A DNA stretch of 64,000 bases from Paludibacteraceae bacterium (GCA_031292565.1 JARLGW010000001.1:620001-684000); one strand, 5' to 3'; positions 19,407 through 30,600 are shown, numbered from the stretch's first letter. Made by a program: numbers and translations. Notes: a model not told the origin generated them from the letters alone.

Positions 19407-20288
19407 ATGCAATTAATTGACGGAAAACTGGTGTCTGCTCAGGTAAAGCAGGAAATTGCCGCCGAAGTAGCGGATCTTATTGCTAAAGGAGGAAAGAAAC
19501 CTCATTTGGCAGCCATCCTAGTGGGACACGATGGTGGTAGTGAAGCTTACGTGGCCGGTAAAGTAAAAGACTGTGAAGATTGCGGTTTTACTTCTACCTT
19601 GATTCGTTTCGACGACGATGTAACCGAAGAAGCCCTGCTTGCCGAAGTAGAAAAACTAAATAATAACAAGGATGTAGACGGATTTATCGTTCAGTTGCCC
19701 TTGCCAAAACATATTTCCGAACAAAAAGTAACGGAAGCTATTGACTATCGTAAAGACGTGGACGGATTCCATCCTGTAAATGTAGGTCGTGTAAGTTTAG
19801 GCTTGCCTGCTTTTGTATCGGCTACTCCCGACGGAATTTTGGAATTAATCAAACGCTACAAGATTGAAACCGCCGGAAAACACGTGGTGGTAATAGGTCG
19901 TAGCAACATCGTGGGCAAACCTGTGGCCAACCTGTTAATGCAAAAAGCATACCCCGGCAATGCCACGGTAACTGTTGTACACAGCTATTCAACAGACATT
20001 AAAGAGCAATGCTTGAGTGCCGATATTATCATTTGCGCACTTGGAAGACCCGGTTTCTTGAAAGCCGATATGGTAAAAGATGGCGTGGTGGTAATTGACG
20101 TGGGTACTACCCGTGTGCCTTCCACCGAAACCAAATCAGGTTTCAGACTAAAAGGTGATGTGGATTTTGACAATGTGGCTCCAAAATGTTCTTTCATTAC
20201 CCCGGTACCTGGGGGGGTAGGCTTGATGACTCGTGTTTCGTTGATGAAGAACACACTGTTGGCCGGAAAGAAAGAAATATATAAATAA
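19407..20288 (+). CDS. folD: Methylenetetrahydrofolate dehydrogenase/cyclohydrolase
   Basis: A 293-residue FolD of normal length. It has [13 protein letters not shown] with the catalytic lysine, [15 protein letters not shown], the NAD(P)-binding [17 protein letters not shown], and the closing [16 protein letters not shown]. It interconverts methylene-, methenyl- and 10-formyl-tetrahydrofolate for purine and methionine synthesis. The gene is followed by a strong hairpin terminator. Confidence 0.96.
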   Translation: MQLIDGKLVSAQVKQEIAAEVADLIAKGGKKPHLAAILVGHDGGSEAYVAGKVKDCEDCGFTSTLIRFDDDVTEEALLAEVEKLNNNKDVDGFIVQLPLPKHISEQKVTEAIDYRKDVDGFHPVNVGRVSLGLPAFVSATPDGILELIKRYKIETAGKHVVVIGRSNIVGKPVANLLMQKAYPGNATVTVVHSYSTDIKEQCLSADIIICALGRPGFLKADMVKDGVVVIDVGTTRVPSTETKSGFRLKGDVDFDNVAPKCSFITPVPGGVGLMTRVSLMKNTLLAGKKEIYK

Positions 20289-20317
20289 ATAGTACGTAAG
20301 TTTAATTTTACAATATA

Positions 20318-20366
20318 TGCGAAAACACAAAAGGTTATTCTTTTCGTGTTTTCGCTTTTTATTTTT
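20318..20366 (+). terminator. Intrinsic terminator after folD
   Basis: GCGAAAACAC (20318..20327) pairs with GTGTTTTCGC (20345..20354), with additional inner pairing, followed by a T-rich tail. Confidence 0.85.
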
Positions 20367-20388
20367 TCATTAGAGCACACCGTAAATT

Positions 20389-21786
20389 ATGATAAAGGCA
20401 AAAATCTGTGACAAGATACTGATTGCTCCCGAAAAAATATTTCTGGTTATCGCCTTATTTTTTGGGTTGGCATTTATCATTGCAACGCCTCCTTTCCAAA
20501 CGGCTGACGAACCGGCTCATTTTTTCAGGGCTTTTCAGCTCTCCGATTTTTCTTTGATTGGAAAAAAGGATAAGACCATATCCGGTGGGTATATCCCTAA
20601 GCAGTTGGTGGATATGACTAACAATTTAACCCGCCGAAAAAGTTTTTCAGCGCTAAAAGCCATATATCCAATTAAAATAGGAGTAGGCACGGTGAAGCAA
20701 TACCTCCTCCATAAGAGTGAGGACAAAGGCTATACCTTTATTGATTTCCGAAACACGGTAATATATCCACCTATTGTTTATTTGCCTCAAACGCTGGGGG
20801 TGGGTTTAGCCCGAATATTTAACTTGCCTCCGCTGTGGATGGTTTATCTAGGCCGCTTGTTTAACTTGCTCGTGTACATTGCCATTGTTTTTTATGCCAT
20901 CAAAATATGTCCTGTATATAAATATGGATTTCTGCTTTTCGCGTTGATGCCTATGACAATGGCGCAGGTTTCATCTTTGTCTGCCGATGCATGTACCTTT
21001 TCTTTTAGTTTTCTTTTAATCGCTTATATTCTTAATCTTGCCGTCGATTTAAAATTCGCCATAAACTGGAAGCATATTCTATACTTAACGCTTATTTCTT
21101 TTTTTCTGAGCTTGAGCAAATATGCCTATATACTGTTGCCTGCATTGTTTTTCATTATCCCAAAAGAGAAATTCAGTTCGTCAATACAACGTATCAATTA
21201 TTTCTTAATCATCTTCTTGGTAGCTGTAGCTGGGTCAATTCTATGGTTCGTGTCCATCAAAAACATATACATTCCATTTATCACTATAGCCAATCCTGTT
21301 AAACAGCTACATTTCATTACATTGCATCCTTTTCTGTACATGAAAATTATGGCAAATACATGTAATCTTGCAATCATTCATTCTTTTATTGGCACCCTGG
21401 GTTGGTTGAATAATCCACTTCCTCTTTGGATCTGTATTTGTTATCTAGTGATAATCATTGCAAATGCACTGTTTGAAGACGACAAAAAACATTTTTCCCG
21501 TTATCAGCTATTAGTTGTAATATTGGTTGTAATATTTTCTTTTTGTTTGTTGAGTTCTATTCTTTATCTTTCTACTTCCAAAGTTGGCGACAAATATATT
21601 TGGGGCGTACAAGGCCGTTACTTTATTCCTTTTGCACCGTTGCTGCTACTGCCTTTTGCCAACAAGTTGCCCTATTTGAAAAAATGCAAAGCATTTTACA
21701 ATAAGTATAAAGCGTATATATTACCCGTTGTCCCTGTAATAATGTTATCAGTAAGTGTTTGGGTGATCGCTCGCCGATACTATTAG
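20389..21786 (+). CDS. DUF2142-family polytopic membrane protein
   Basis: A 465-residue protein with about ten to twelve predicted membrane segments and the TADEPAHFFRAFQLS motif just after the first one. The DEPxHF segment is characteristic of DUF2142 and related GT-C-fold glycosyltransferases. A C-terminal PFAPLLLLPFAN precedes the last segments. Proteins of this kind are thought to transfer sugars or oligosaccharides at the outer face of the inner membrane. No polysaccharide genes lie next to it, so the substrate is open. Confidence 0.8.
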   Translation: MIKAKICDKILIAPEKIFLVIALFFGLAFIIATPPFQTADEPAHFFRAFQLSDFSLIGKKDKTISGGYIPKQLVDMTNNLTRRKSFSALKAIYPIKIGVGTVKQYLLHKSEDKGYTFIDFRNTVIYPPIVYLPQTLGVGLARIFNLPPLWMVYLGRLFNLLVYIAIVFYAIKICPVYKYGFLLFALMPMTMAQVSSLSADACTFSFSFLLIAYILNLAVDLKFAINWKHILYLTLISFFLSLSKYAYILLPALFFIIPKEKFSSSIQRINYFLIIFLVAVAGSILWFVSIKNIYIPFITIANPVKQLHFITLHPFLYMKIMANTCNLAIIHSFIGTLGWLNNPLPLWICICYLVIIIANALFEDDKKHFSRYQLLVVILVVIFSFCLLSSILYLSTSKVGDKYIWGVQGRYFIPFAPLLLLPFANKLPYLKKCKAFYNKYKAYILPVVPVIMLSVSVWVIARRYY

Positions 21787-21800
21787 AATGTACAAATGTG

Positions 21801-21832
21801 AATACGCATAGAATATTTATCTTTGCGTATTC
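21801..21832 (+). promoter_or_regulatory. rsmE promoter box inside an inverted repeat
   Basis: GAATACGCA (21801..21809) and TGCGTATTC (21824..21832) form a 9-bp inverted repeat. TATCTTTG (-7 type, 21818..21825) lies between and partly in the right arm. It could be a weak terminator of the preceding gene or an operator; no T-run follows. Confidence 0.4.
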
Positions 21833-21877
21833 GTGTCTTAGCGTTTAATAACTCTCTGTATTTAATGAATTTGAATT

Positions 21878-22597
21878 ATGATAAAAGCCGACAAATTATT
21901 CTATACCCCCTGTTACCTAGGTAAAACCGAAAACTATGTTCTACCTGAAGAAGAATCGCAACATGCGGTAAAGGTGCTGCGCATGCAGGCGGGTGAAATT
22001 ATCCATTTGGTAAACGGACAAGGTGGATTGTTTGAAGCCGAAATTGTAAATCCACATCCCAAACGTTGTGAGGTGAAAATTGTAAATAGCGAGTACGAAT
22101 ATGGCAAACGAACATTTCATCTGCACATAGCCATTGCACCCACCAAGATGAATGAGCGCATAGAGTGGTTTCTGGAAAAAGCCACCGAAATAGGTATTGA
22201 TGAAGTTACGCCCGTTATTTGTCGCTATTCCGAGCGGAAAGAACTAAAGCTACCACGCATGGAAAAGATAACCGTGGCTGCCATGAAGCAGTCGGTTAAA
22301 GCCTATTTGCCTAAATTGAATGAGCCTTGTAGCTTTGAGCAACTATTGAAAAATGCTACCGGATCTCAAAAATTTATTGCCCATTGCTATGAGGATGAAA
22401 AAATTCTACTGAAAGAGGCTTACGCCACGGGGCTGGATGTATTAATTTTAATTGGCCCCGAAGGTGATTTTAGCAAAGAGGAGATAGAACAAGCGTTGAA
22501 AGCCGGATACAAACCCGTTTCGTTAGGCAACAGCCGCTTACGCACCGAAACAGCAGGAATAGTGGCTTGCCACACAATAAATTTGCTTAACGATTAG
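21878..22597 (+). CDS. rsmE: 16S rRNA m3U1498 methyltransferase
   Basis: A 239-residue SPOUT-class enzyme. N-terminal PUA-like part (EEESQHAVKVLRMQAGEIIHLVNGQGG, in motif form), APTKMNERIEWFLEKATEIGIDEV-type helix, and the knotted SAM site LIGPEGDFSKEEI with SLGNSRLRTETAG. It methylates U1498 of 16S rRNA. Length and motifs are standard. Confidence 0.93.
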   Translation: MIKADKLFYTPCYLGKTENYVLPEEESQHAVKVLRMQAGEIIHLVNGQGGLFEAEIVNPHPKRCEVKIVNSEYEYGKRTFHLHIAIAPTKMNERIEWFLEKATEIGIDEVTPVICRYSERKELKLPRMEKITVAAMKQSVKAYLPKLNEPCSFEQLLKNATGSQKFIAHCYEDEKILLKEAYATGLDVLILIGPEGDFSKEEIEQALKAGYKPVSLGNSRLRTETAGIVACHTINLLND

Positions 22598-22726
22598 GTT
22601 GCAAGGGATTTACTGATTTTTTCCAAATAAAATTTTCATTAGAATTAAATCATTAAGCTATTATAGAGGTGCAAACAGTCTCTTTTTTTATACCTTCGTA
22701 ATATATAAATATTAAGATTATACATC

Positions 22727-22864
22727 ATGAAAAAAACAGTACTTTTATTTTTTCTTTTATCCGCTTGGTTTTTGTCAAGCTGTATTGTTGTAGATGATCC
22801 TCATCATAGACATAGACGTGTAGTACGCGAGCGACCACGAGAGGAAATTATAATTAGAAATTGA
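22727..22864 (+). CDS. Tiny basic lipoprotein (45 residues)
   Basis: A 45-codon gene (ATG 22727, TGA 22864). The signal peptide MKKTVLLFFLLSAWFLSSC gives a lipidated Cys 19, followed by a short tail rich in His and Arg (HHRHRRVVRERPREE). A -7-like TACCTTCG at 22691..22698 precedes it. The very short, strongly basic mature part cannot hold an enzyme and might coat or contact the envelope. Its neighbour is of the same type. Whether it is translated is inferred from the good signal peptide. Confidence 0.6.
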   Translation: MKKTVLLFFLLSAWFLSSCIVVDDPHHRHRRVVRERPREEIIIRN

Positions 22865-22930
22865 TAGAAAAACGTAGAAGAAACAGTGTTTCTTAATCTG
22901 TAAATCTTTACTATTAAAATATTTACAACA

Positions 22931-23107
22931 ATGAAAAAAAAGACTCTCTCTCTTTTAGTGTTACTCGTGTTTATTTTGGCAAGCTGTGCCACAGGAAGCA
23001 GACCCCAGCGACCTAAACCTCTGAAAAGCGGACATCGTCATGGTGGCAGCGTGGTAATGCTTGAAAAAGCACAACAGCAGACAACACAACAAACCAACAA
23101 CTTATAA
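22931..23107 (+). CDS. Tiny basic lipoprotein (58 residues)
   Basis: A 58-codon gene (ATG 22931, TAA 23107) with signal peptide MKKKTLSLLVLLVFILASC (Cys 19) and a mature region rich in Arg, Pro, His and Gln, ending in a Q/T-rich stretch. It follows a similar 45-residue lipoprotein by 66 bases and ends at a strong terminator, so the pair is probably one transcript. The function is unknown. Confidence 0.65.
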   Translation: MKKKTLSLLVLLVFILASCATGSRPQRPKPLKSGHRHGGSVVMLEKAQQQTTQQTNNL

Positions 23108-23113
23108 AAAAAA

Positions 23114-23148
23114 TTGCTTTCGAAAATGAATCGAAAGCAACTTTTTTT
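23114..23148 (+). terminator. Intrinsic terminator after the small lipoproteins
   Basis: TTGCTTTCG (23114..23122) and CGAAAGCAA (23132..23140) form a 9-bp stem followed by T7. Confidence 0.9.
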
Positions 23149-23245
23149 ATATTAAATTTTTGGCAACTATTTTTTGCATATATGCCTATTTTTTCTAAAT
23201 ACAGTCATACTGTTAAAGCAGACTGAATTTTTGCCCTCTCCTACC

Positions 23246-23527
23246 CTACTTAAAGAAATAGGATTTTTTTTGAACCGCTATAATCCGAACGATGGCTACA
23301 ATGCCGCCAAAAGTGACAATAATACCATAGAACAAAAAACAAATGCATAAATCAAATTTTCCATAAGGCTTTTTATTTTTAGGATAATCCAGTTACAGGA
23401 CAATCCCTGAACCGTTTTTTTCTGCTACAAATTTCGCCTTACCCTGTTTCAATATAATGTCATTTACATAACGGTTCGTTTCAAAACCTTCGTAGATACG
23501 ATTACAAAACGGAGTTGAATCTATCAA
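23246..23527 (-). pseudogene. Possible broken small membrane-protein frame
   Basis: Reading the minus strand from a TTG at 23527 gives a protein-like frame (LIDSTPFCNRIYEGFE... and ...QGKAKFVAEKNGSGIVL). It is interrupted by TAA at 23393..23395 and then continues in the same frame as DYPKNKKPYGKFDLCICFLF, a transmembrane-like segment, to a stop at 23246. It overlaps the end of the HTH gene by four bases. It may be a small membrane gene with a nonsense mutation, or two chance frames; no family is recognised. Confidence 0.25.
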
Positions 23528-23784
23528 TAGGCCATACTATGATTTAATAAATCCACATGCAAAAATTTATACTTCTCCTGTTCTTGAGTTGATTTCCACA
23601 GAGTAACCAATAGGTTCACATCATCAGGAGCCACATTTAGCATCTTGGCTATCTGTTTCTCCGAAATGCCTCTATGTGACAACAATAAACTCAAGGTATT
23701 AACCTTCTCTGTTCTATCGGAGCTGTTTTTATACAACTGCATCAAAAATTTCCGTTCCTCTTTTGATAATTGAATTGTTTTCAT
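23524..23784 (-). CDS. Small HTH protein, IS630-transposase N-terminus-like
   Basis: An 86-residue protein whose centre (VNTLSLLLSHRGISEKQIAKMLNVAPDDVNLLVTLWKS) is a homeodomain-like helix-turn-helix of the kind found at the N-terminus of IS630-type transposases and in some small regulators. No DDE catalytic domain follows, so it is either an isolated DNA-binding protein or the surviving front of an insertion element. An imperfect inverted repeat at 23846..23869, upstream of its start, could be an operator. It borders the CRISPR region. Confidence 0.45.
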   Translation of the reverse strand: MKTIQLSKEERKFLMQLYKNSSDRTEKVNTLSLLLSHRGISEKQIAKMLNVAPDDVNLLVTLWKSTQEQEKYKFLHVDLLNHSMAY

Positions 23785-24630
23785 TACTATTTATTTTAAA
23801 GTTTAACATATATTTATTTAAATAAAGCGACAGTCTAACAAACCACAATAATACGTCCGTTTGTATTATATTGCTTTAGCGAAATTGATTTTACCACAAA
23901 AGTTTGAGGTGAGGTAACAAAATTTTCAAAGAATTATCTCTTTAAAAAAATGATTTTATTACAATACTCTTTGGAAAAATGATTTTGCACTTCGGGATGT
24001 GGATTGCAGCTTTATTCTTTTGCCAAAACTAAAGGAAAAAGAACAAGGGGGATAAAAACTGCACGGAATTATTTCAACATTAAATCCTTACCCGTAAACT
24101 ATTATTATCAAAAAACAAAACAGGTACTAAAAGCCTAAACTTTAATATATAGCACTCAAATGTTGAAAAATATAGGACAATAGCTTTTGACCATTGACTT
24201 TTCACAAAATACTGAAGTTAACACACCGGGCAGGCATATAGAACTCTCTTATAATAATGTACAAATATAAATAAAATTTGAGTATAATTATATTTCTCGT
24301 TTAGTTTTATTTGTATTTTTTATGATTTTGGATATGGAGAATTATTTCGTACACATGGAAATTAATCACAAGTTTTCCTACTTGGAAAAGCTTGTGATTA
24401 AAAATAATCCGAGACAACATTGGAACCAGAAAAATATTGTTTGAGGGTAATATCGGACAAATCCCGGTAATCATTAATCATGTGAGACCAAATCATAGTA
24501 CCCGTGTAACGCAAAATCGGTAATGTTACGAGCCATGCCATGCTGCTGCAAAAACAGGGAATATTGAAACTGTAACGGTAAAATTGGAAAAATGCAACAC
24601 TTTTTTATTTTTATTGAAAAATATCAGAAT
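23785..24630. other. Long AT-rich stretch without a confident gene
   Basis: About 850 bases between the HTH gene and the array hold no convincing coding region. A 40-codon plus frame from ATG 24322 is the longest protein-like piece. A 16-bp inverted repeat with one bulged base (arms 24363..24378 and 24384..24400) lies at its centre but has no T-run. The region looks like decayed DNA on the old, trailer side of the CRISPR array. Confidence 0.5.
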
Positions 24631-24660
24631 AAATAACCTACTATTAGTCTGATTAGAAAA
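24631..24660 (-). repeat. Degenerate terminal CRISPR repeat
   Basis: The bases TACTATTAGTCTGATTAGAA at the right of this segment match the repeat core with one insertion and one substitution. The left third has diverged. A normal-length 36-base spacer separates it from the first intact repeat, so it is the ancient trailer-end repeat. It indicates that the leader is at the other end. Confidence 0.85.
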
Positions 24661-24696
24661 CCTGAATAGCAAAACAGACATACGATAATGTCCACT

Positions 24697-27600
24697 ATTT
24701 CAATTCTACATTAGTCTGATTAAAAGCTGGGATGAAATTACTTGAGGTTGAAAACTGACTTCCATTTCAATTCTACATTAGTCTGATTAAAAGTCTGGTT
24801 GCCTCTATTTCACCAAAAGCCTTTGCCCATTTCAATTCTACATTAGTCTGATTAAAAGAGCTATAATGTCAGATGACATGCTTTTACTTTTGCATTTCAA
24901 TTCTACATTAGTCTGATTAAAAGCCACACGCTTGACATGCACATTAGGCAATCGAACAAATTTCAATTCTACATTAGTCTGATTAAAAGAAATCACCCGG
25001 CATTAGTGGCGTTTTCCCTTCCTCATTTCAATTCTACATTAGTCTGATTAAAAGATCTTACATACACGGGAGGCGTATTCTATCTTAAATTTCAATTCTA
25101 CATTAGTCTGATTAAAAGACTTAATTGTGTCATTACCAATAATTGGTTATCCGTATTTCAATTCTACATTAGTCTGATTAAAAGTTGAGGCTTTCCAAGT
25201 TCAAAATAGGCCGTAACGTATTTCAATTCTACATTAGTCTGATTAAAAGAAAAATTTACCGTTAGAATATAATGTTGGATCCAAGATTTCAATTCTACAT
25301 TAGTCTGATTAAAAGTCTTGTTGTTTTTCCAAGCATAATTGAAATTCCATATTTCAATTCTACATTAGTCTGATTAAAAGAATTCCCATTTTCGGGAGAA
25401 ATAGCCTCTTTTTCATATTTCAATTCTACATTAGTCTGATTAAAAGATTAACCGGAGGAGTTTTAGGCGGTGTGTTATCCGCATTTCAATTCTACATTAG
25501 TCTGATTAAAAGTGGTGTTTGGGATAACGCCACTCAAAGTGCATATCTATTTCAATTCTACATTAGTCTGATTAAAAGGGATCAACAGTCAAATGTCTTT
25601 CTGATATTATGATATTTCAATTCTACATTAGTCTGATTAAAAGTCTTCTACGTCAAACTCATACCCTTTAAATTACTTATTTCAATTCTACATTAGTCTG
25701 ATTAAAAGTTTGTAAACAGACATTAGAAATGTTTCGATTTCTTCATTTCAATTCTACATTAGTCTGATTAAAAGATTTGTTTTGCCAATGGTACCACATC
25801 CTCTTCTATATTTCAATTCTACATTAGTCTGATTAAAAGTAATCTACAACAAAACAAACGTTGTTAGTTTAATGTATTTCAATTCTACATTAGTCTGATT
25901 AAAAGGAAGAAGGACAGTGGCCTTACAACAGCGATTTTGAAATTTCAATTCTACATTAGTCTGATTAAAAGAATTTAAACAAAATAAGTCAAAGAGCTAT
26001 GCAAAAATTTCAATTCTACATTAGTCTGATTAAAAGTAAGTACCGTCGGTATTTGGTTCAAGTGTTACCCACATTTCAATTCTACATTAGTCTGATTAAA
26101 AGATTGGTTTTCATCTCAACTCTCTTTACTCTCCCGGATTTCAATTCTACATTAGTCTGATTAAAAGCTAGGTATGAGGACACTGATCAGAATAAAGCAC
26201 TGAATTTCAATTCTACATTAGTCTGATTAAAAGCCGCTGTTGTATCCACTTGCGCAAAGATACATGCACATTTCAATTCTACATTAGTCTGATTAAAAGA
26301 TGGTAATCCTTGTTATATTTGTGGATGCAAGGAATTTCAATTCTACATTAGTCTGATTAAAAGTCCGTTATTCAAAATGTCAAGAGTGGTGTCAGTGCCT
26401 ATTTCAATTCTACATTAGTCTGATTAAAAGTCTTGTGTTAAATTCATTTCAGTGAGTTATTTATTATTTCAATTCTACATTAGTCTGATTAAAAGAATAC
26501 AGGCGTAGGAGGTGCAATTTCATGTAATAAATTTCAATTCTACATTAGTCTGATTAAAAGACCAAAAGAGCTAGCGGACAGGCTGCCGTAACTGGATTTC
26601 AATTCTACATTAGTCTGATTAAAAGAATGTCAAAAAATCCTATATTCAAAGGATCACCCCATTTCAATTCTACATTAGTCTGATTAAAAGTCCCGTTACC
26701 CGTTCGCCTTCACAGGTTACTTAAATTTCAATTCTACATTAGTCTGATTAAAAGATTTCTGCTGTTGTTTTGAACCCTGCTTTTTTAGCTATTTCAATTC
26801 TACATTAGTCTGATTAAAAGTTTCAAAAGAAGCGAAAACGGCATTATTGGATTACAATTTCAATTCTACATTAGTCTGATTAAAAGATAGAAACGCAATT
26901 AGTTACAAGCGCAAATGCTATATTTCAATTCTACATTAGTCTGATTAAAAGGAAAAACGGCTAGAAGCCAAAATATCTGAAATAATTCTATTTCAATTCT
27001 ACATTAGTCTGATTAAAAGAAACGTTGTGCTTCCAAATGTGCCTATCGTTATCCAATTTCAATTCTACATTAGTCTGATTAAAAGTTTCTGCTGTTGTTT
27101 TGAACCCTGCTTTTTTAGCTATTTCAATTCTACATTAGTCTGATTAAAAGTCTTCGGATTTTGCTTTGTCTTCAGCTGCTGTTTTCTATTTCAATTCTAC
27201 ATTAGTCTGATTAAAAGTCAAGTCGACATGGTTGTATCGACATATGAAAGCGATTTCAATTCTACATTAGTCTGATTAAAAGGTTTTTTATGATTTCTTT
27301 CTGTTCTTTGATTTCTTCCATTTCAATTCTACATTAGTCTGATTAAAAGTTCTTTGTATATTTGTGAAATGTTAGTCTTAAAAGATTTCAATTCTACATT
27401 AGTCTGATTAAAAGTTTTTTATGATTTCTTTCTGTTCTTTGATTTCTTCCATTTCAATTCTACATTAGTCTGATTAAAAGATTTAGTCCAAGATTCCAAA
27501 TTGGTTTTACGGGAAATTTCAATTCTACATTAGTCTGATTAAAAGTTTGTCCGGTTCAATGGGCTCGGGATTTTTTATTATTTCAATTCTACATTAGTCT

Positions 27601-30600
27601 GATTAAAAGAAAAGGTCTTTCTGTTTTGCGTAAATGGGATTTTAATTTCAATTCTACATTAGTCTGATTAAAAGTATCAAAGATAGTTTTATTTCATCAT
27701 GCTCTAAAATATTTCAATTCTACATTAGTCTGATTAAAAGGGTTCTTTTCGTATCCGTACCGGGATGGATTTCCCGATTTCAATTCTACATTAGTCTGAT
27801 TAAAAGGCTAACAGGTGTTAAACTCATGGCCTGTGTTGACGAATTTCAATTCTACATTAGTCTGATTAAAAGATTTAGAAGGTGCAATGAGCGGGGTTAA
27901 AGAGGTTAATTTCAATTCTACATTAGTCTGATTAAAAGTAAACCCTCCGAACCCTCCTAAAATGCACACTATTATATTTCAATTCTACATTAGTCTGATT
28001 AAAAGTTTTAATAAATTGCCAAGCCGTTATGGCTATGTAATTTCAATTCTACATTAGTCTGATTAAAAGTTCTGAACTTTTCAGTAAACCAAAATGAATA
28101 CCAGATTTAAATTCTACATTAGTCTGATTAAAAGTCCCGGATTATGGCGTTATAATTGAAATAGACGGATTTCAATTCTACATTAGTCTGATTAAAAGAA
28201 AAGGTCTTTCTGTTTTGCGTAAATGGGATTTTAATTTCAATTCTACATTAGTCTGATTAAAAGCATAGGTCAATTATTGAAAGAAATATTTAGTCCTATA
28301 TTTCAATTCTACATTAGTCTGATTAAAAGACCAATTGGATTCAGTGCAGGGCTATGTTAATTATATATTTCAATTCTACATTAGTCTGATTAAAAGCGTT
28401 TGATATAAACCCTTCAGCTATTTTTTTTTATATTTCAATTCTACATTAGTCTGATTAAAAGTAATAGCCAAACTCGCAGAATTGCAGGTAGCAAAATTTC
28501 AATTCTACATTAGTCTGATTAAAAGTATGGTGAGCAGGCTTATGAGAATTGGAACGATGCTATTTCAATTCTACATTAGTCTGATTAAAAGTAATGCGCA
28601 TATCGGATACGATGAAGAAGACGGTCATTTCAATTCTACATTAGTCTGATTAAAAGGGAAACGGAAGTTGAGGCTGGAACTTATTCGTTTGGCATTTCAA
28701 TTCTACATTAGTCTGATTAAAAGAAAAGAACAGACGTTGATCTTGATAGCAAGAAAGGCATTTCAATTCTACATTAGTCTGATTAAAAGTTTCAGCATCC
28801 GAAACCGTTCTCGCTTCTGAAAATTATTTCAATTCTACATTAGTCTGATTAAAAGGCCTCACCGGGAAAATCGAAGGGCTGATTTATTCCGACATTTCAA
28901 TTCTACATTAGTCTGATTAAAAGTGAACTGTGCCCTAAAAGCTTCTGCACGACTTCTAAATTTCAATTCTACATTAGTCTGATTAAAAGAGCGATACAGG
29001 ACTACCTTCACCATTTAGATCATAATTTCAATTCTACATTAGTCTGATTAAAAGACCGGTTAAGTCGAAATTAATACCTGAAACAAGCAAATTTCAATTC
29101 TACATTAGTCTGATTAAAAGCATACACAGGGTAACAGGTATCAAATAAAGTTAATCATTTCAATTCTACATTAGTCTGATTAAAAGGATCAATACACAAA
29201 GCTATGTGAAGCTATATCGCTATTTCAATTCTACATTAGTCTGATTAAAAGAATTGCTCCTTCATACCAGTTGTACATAATTTTTGATTTCAATTCTACA
29301 TTAGTCTGATTAAAAGTCAATTTATTCAGGATTCATACAAAGAAGTAATTGCATTTCAATTCTACATTAGTCTGATTAAAAGGAATCCATTTACCAACAT
29401 ACGCCAGGGCTAACTCCAATTTCAATTCTACATTAGTCTGATTAAAAGTTTGTAGGGTTCAAAATCTTTGCATCCGCCTTGCCCAATTTCAATTCTACAT
29501 TAGTCTGATTAAAAGTGAAAAATCAGAGTATGAAGAACCTGGATTTATTGCATTTCAATTCTACATTAGTCTGATTAAAAGGAATCTAACGTCATTCAAT
29601 ACGTTGGACTTTAGACATTTCAATTCTACATTAGTCTGATTAAAAGTCAATTTCTTTTGCTTATCTGTCAATTCTTGTGTTATTTCAATTCTACATTAGT
29701 CTGATTAAAAGTATGTCTTGTATCGGTTGTTTTAGGCTCGCCATATTAATTTCAATTCTACATTAGTCTGATTAAAAGTTGTGGCAATCGTGAAGATAGA
29801 CGTTAAACGGCGATTTCAATTCTACATTAGTCTGATTAAAAGAAAGAAGCCACTCCATCTTTTGCGTTTTCTATTTTATTTCAATTCTACATTAGTCTGA
29901 TTAAAAGCATTAATCGAGTTAGTAGCTCATCTTTCGGCCAATATTTCAATTCTACATTAGTCTGATTAAAAGTATTAGTGATATTTGCAGCACCACGGCC
30001 AAAGACCAATTTCAATTCTACATTAGTCTGATTAAAAGAATAACTGGGATATGGTAGAAAAAGACTTATTAATGCATTTCAATTCTACATTAGTCTGATT
30101 AAAAGTTGCATTTCCCGCCCCCGATGCTCCAATAGTTCCTGCGAATTTCAATTCTACATTAGTCTGATTAAAAGTAAAAGTGTATTTCATATAATTAGGC
30201 CAATTTAAATTTCAATTCTACATTAGTCTGATTAAAAGAACATTTGTGTTGCCTTTTCTTCCTTAATTTCCAATTTCAATTCTACATTAGTCTGATTAAA
30301 AGTCGGAACGGCCAAACCTGCTGATTTCATTTCAAACACTATTTCAATTCTACATTAGTCTGATTAAAAGGGTGGTAATGGTTGATACGGCATCGGTTAA
30401 TCCTAATTTCAATTCTACATTAGTCTGATTAAAAGTTTATCGACATTGAACTAATACGGATGTCAATGTTTATTTCAATTCTACATTAGTCTGATTAAAA
30501 GCATTTTATTATCTTTGCCTACAAATATCATTTTTAATTTCAATTCTACATTAGTCTGATTAAAAGTAGTTACCGGAACGAATGTCAAAAACATCTATGC

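Noticed and set aside
24363-24400. Long inverted repeat on the trailer side of the array as a terminator for the precursor RNA
   Set aside because: No T-run follows on the minus strand, so it cannot be called an intrinsic terminator; kept only as structure in the gene-poor stretch.
30181-30195. Extra repeat-like start ATTTCAT inside a spacer
   Set aside because: Only seven bases agree with the repeat; it is spacer sequence.
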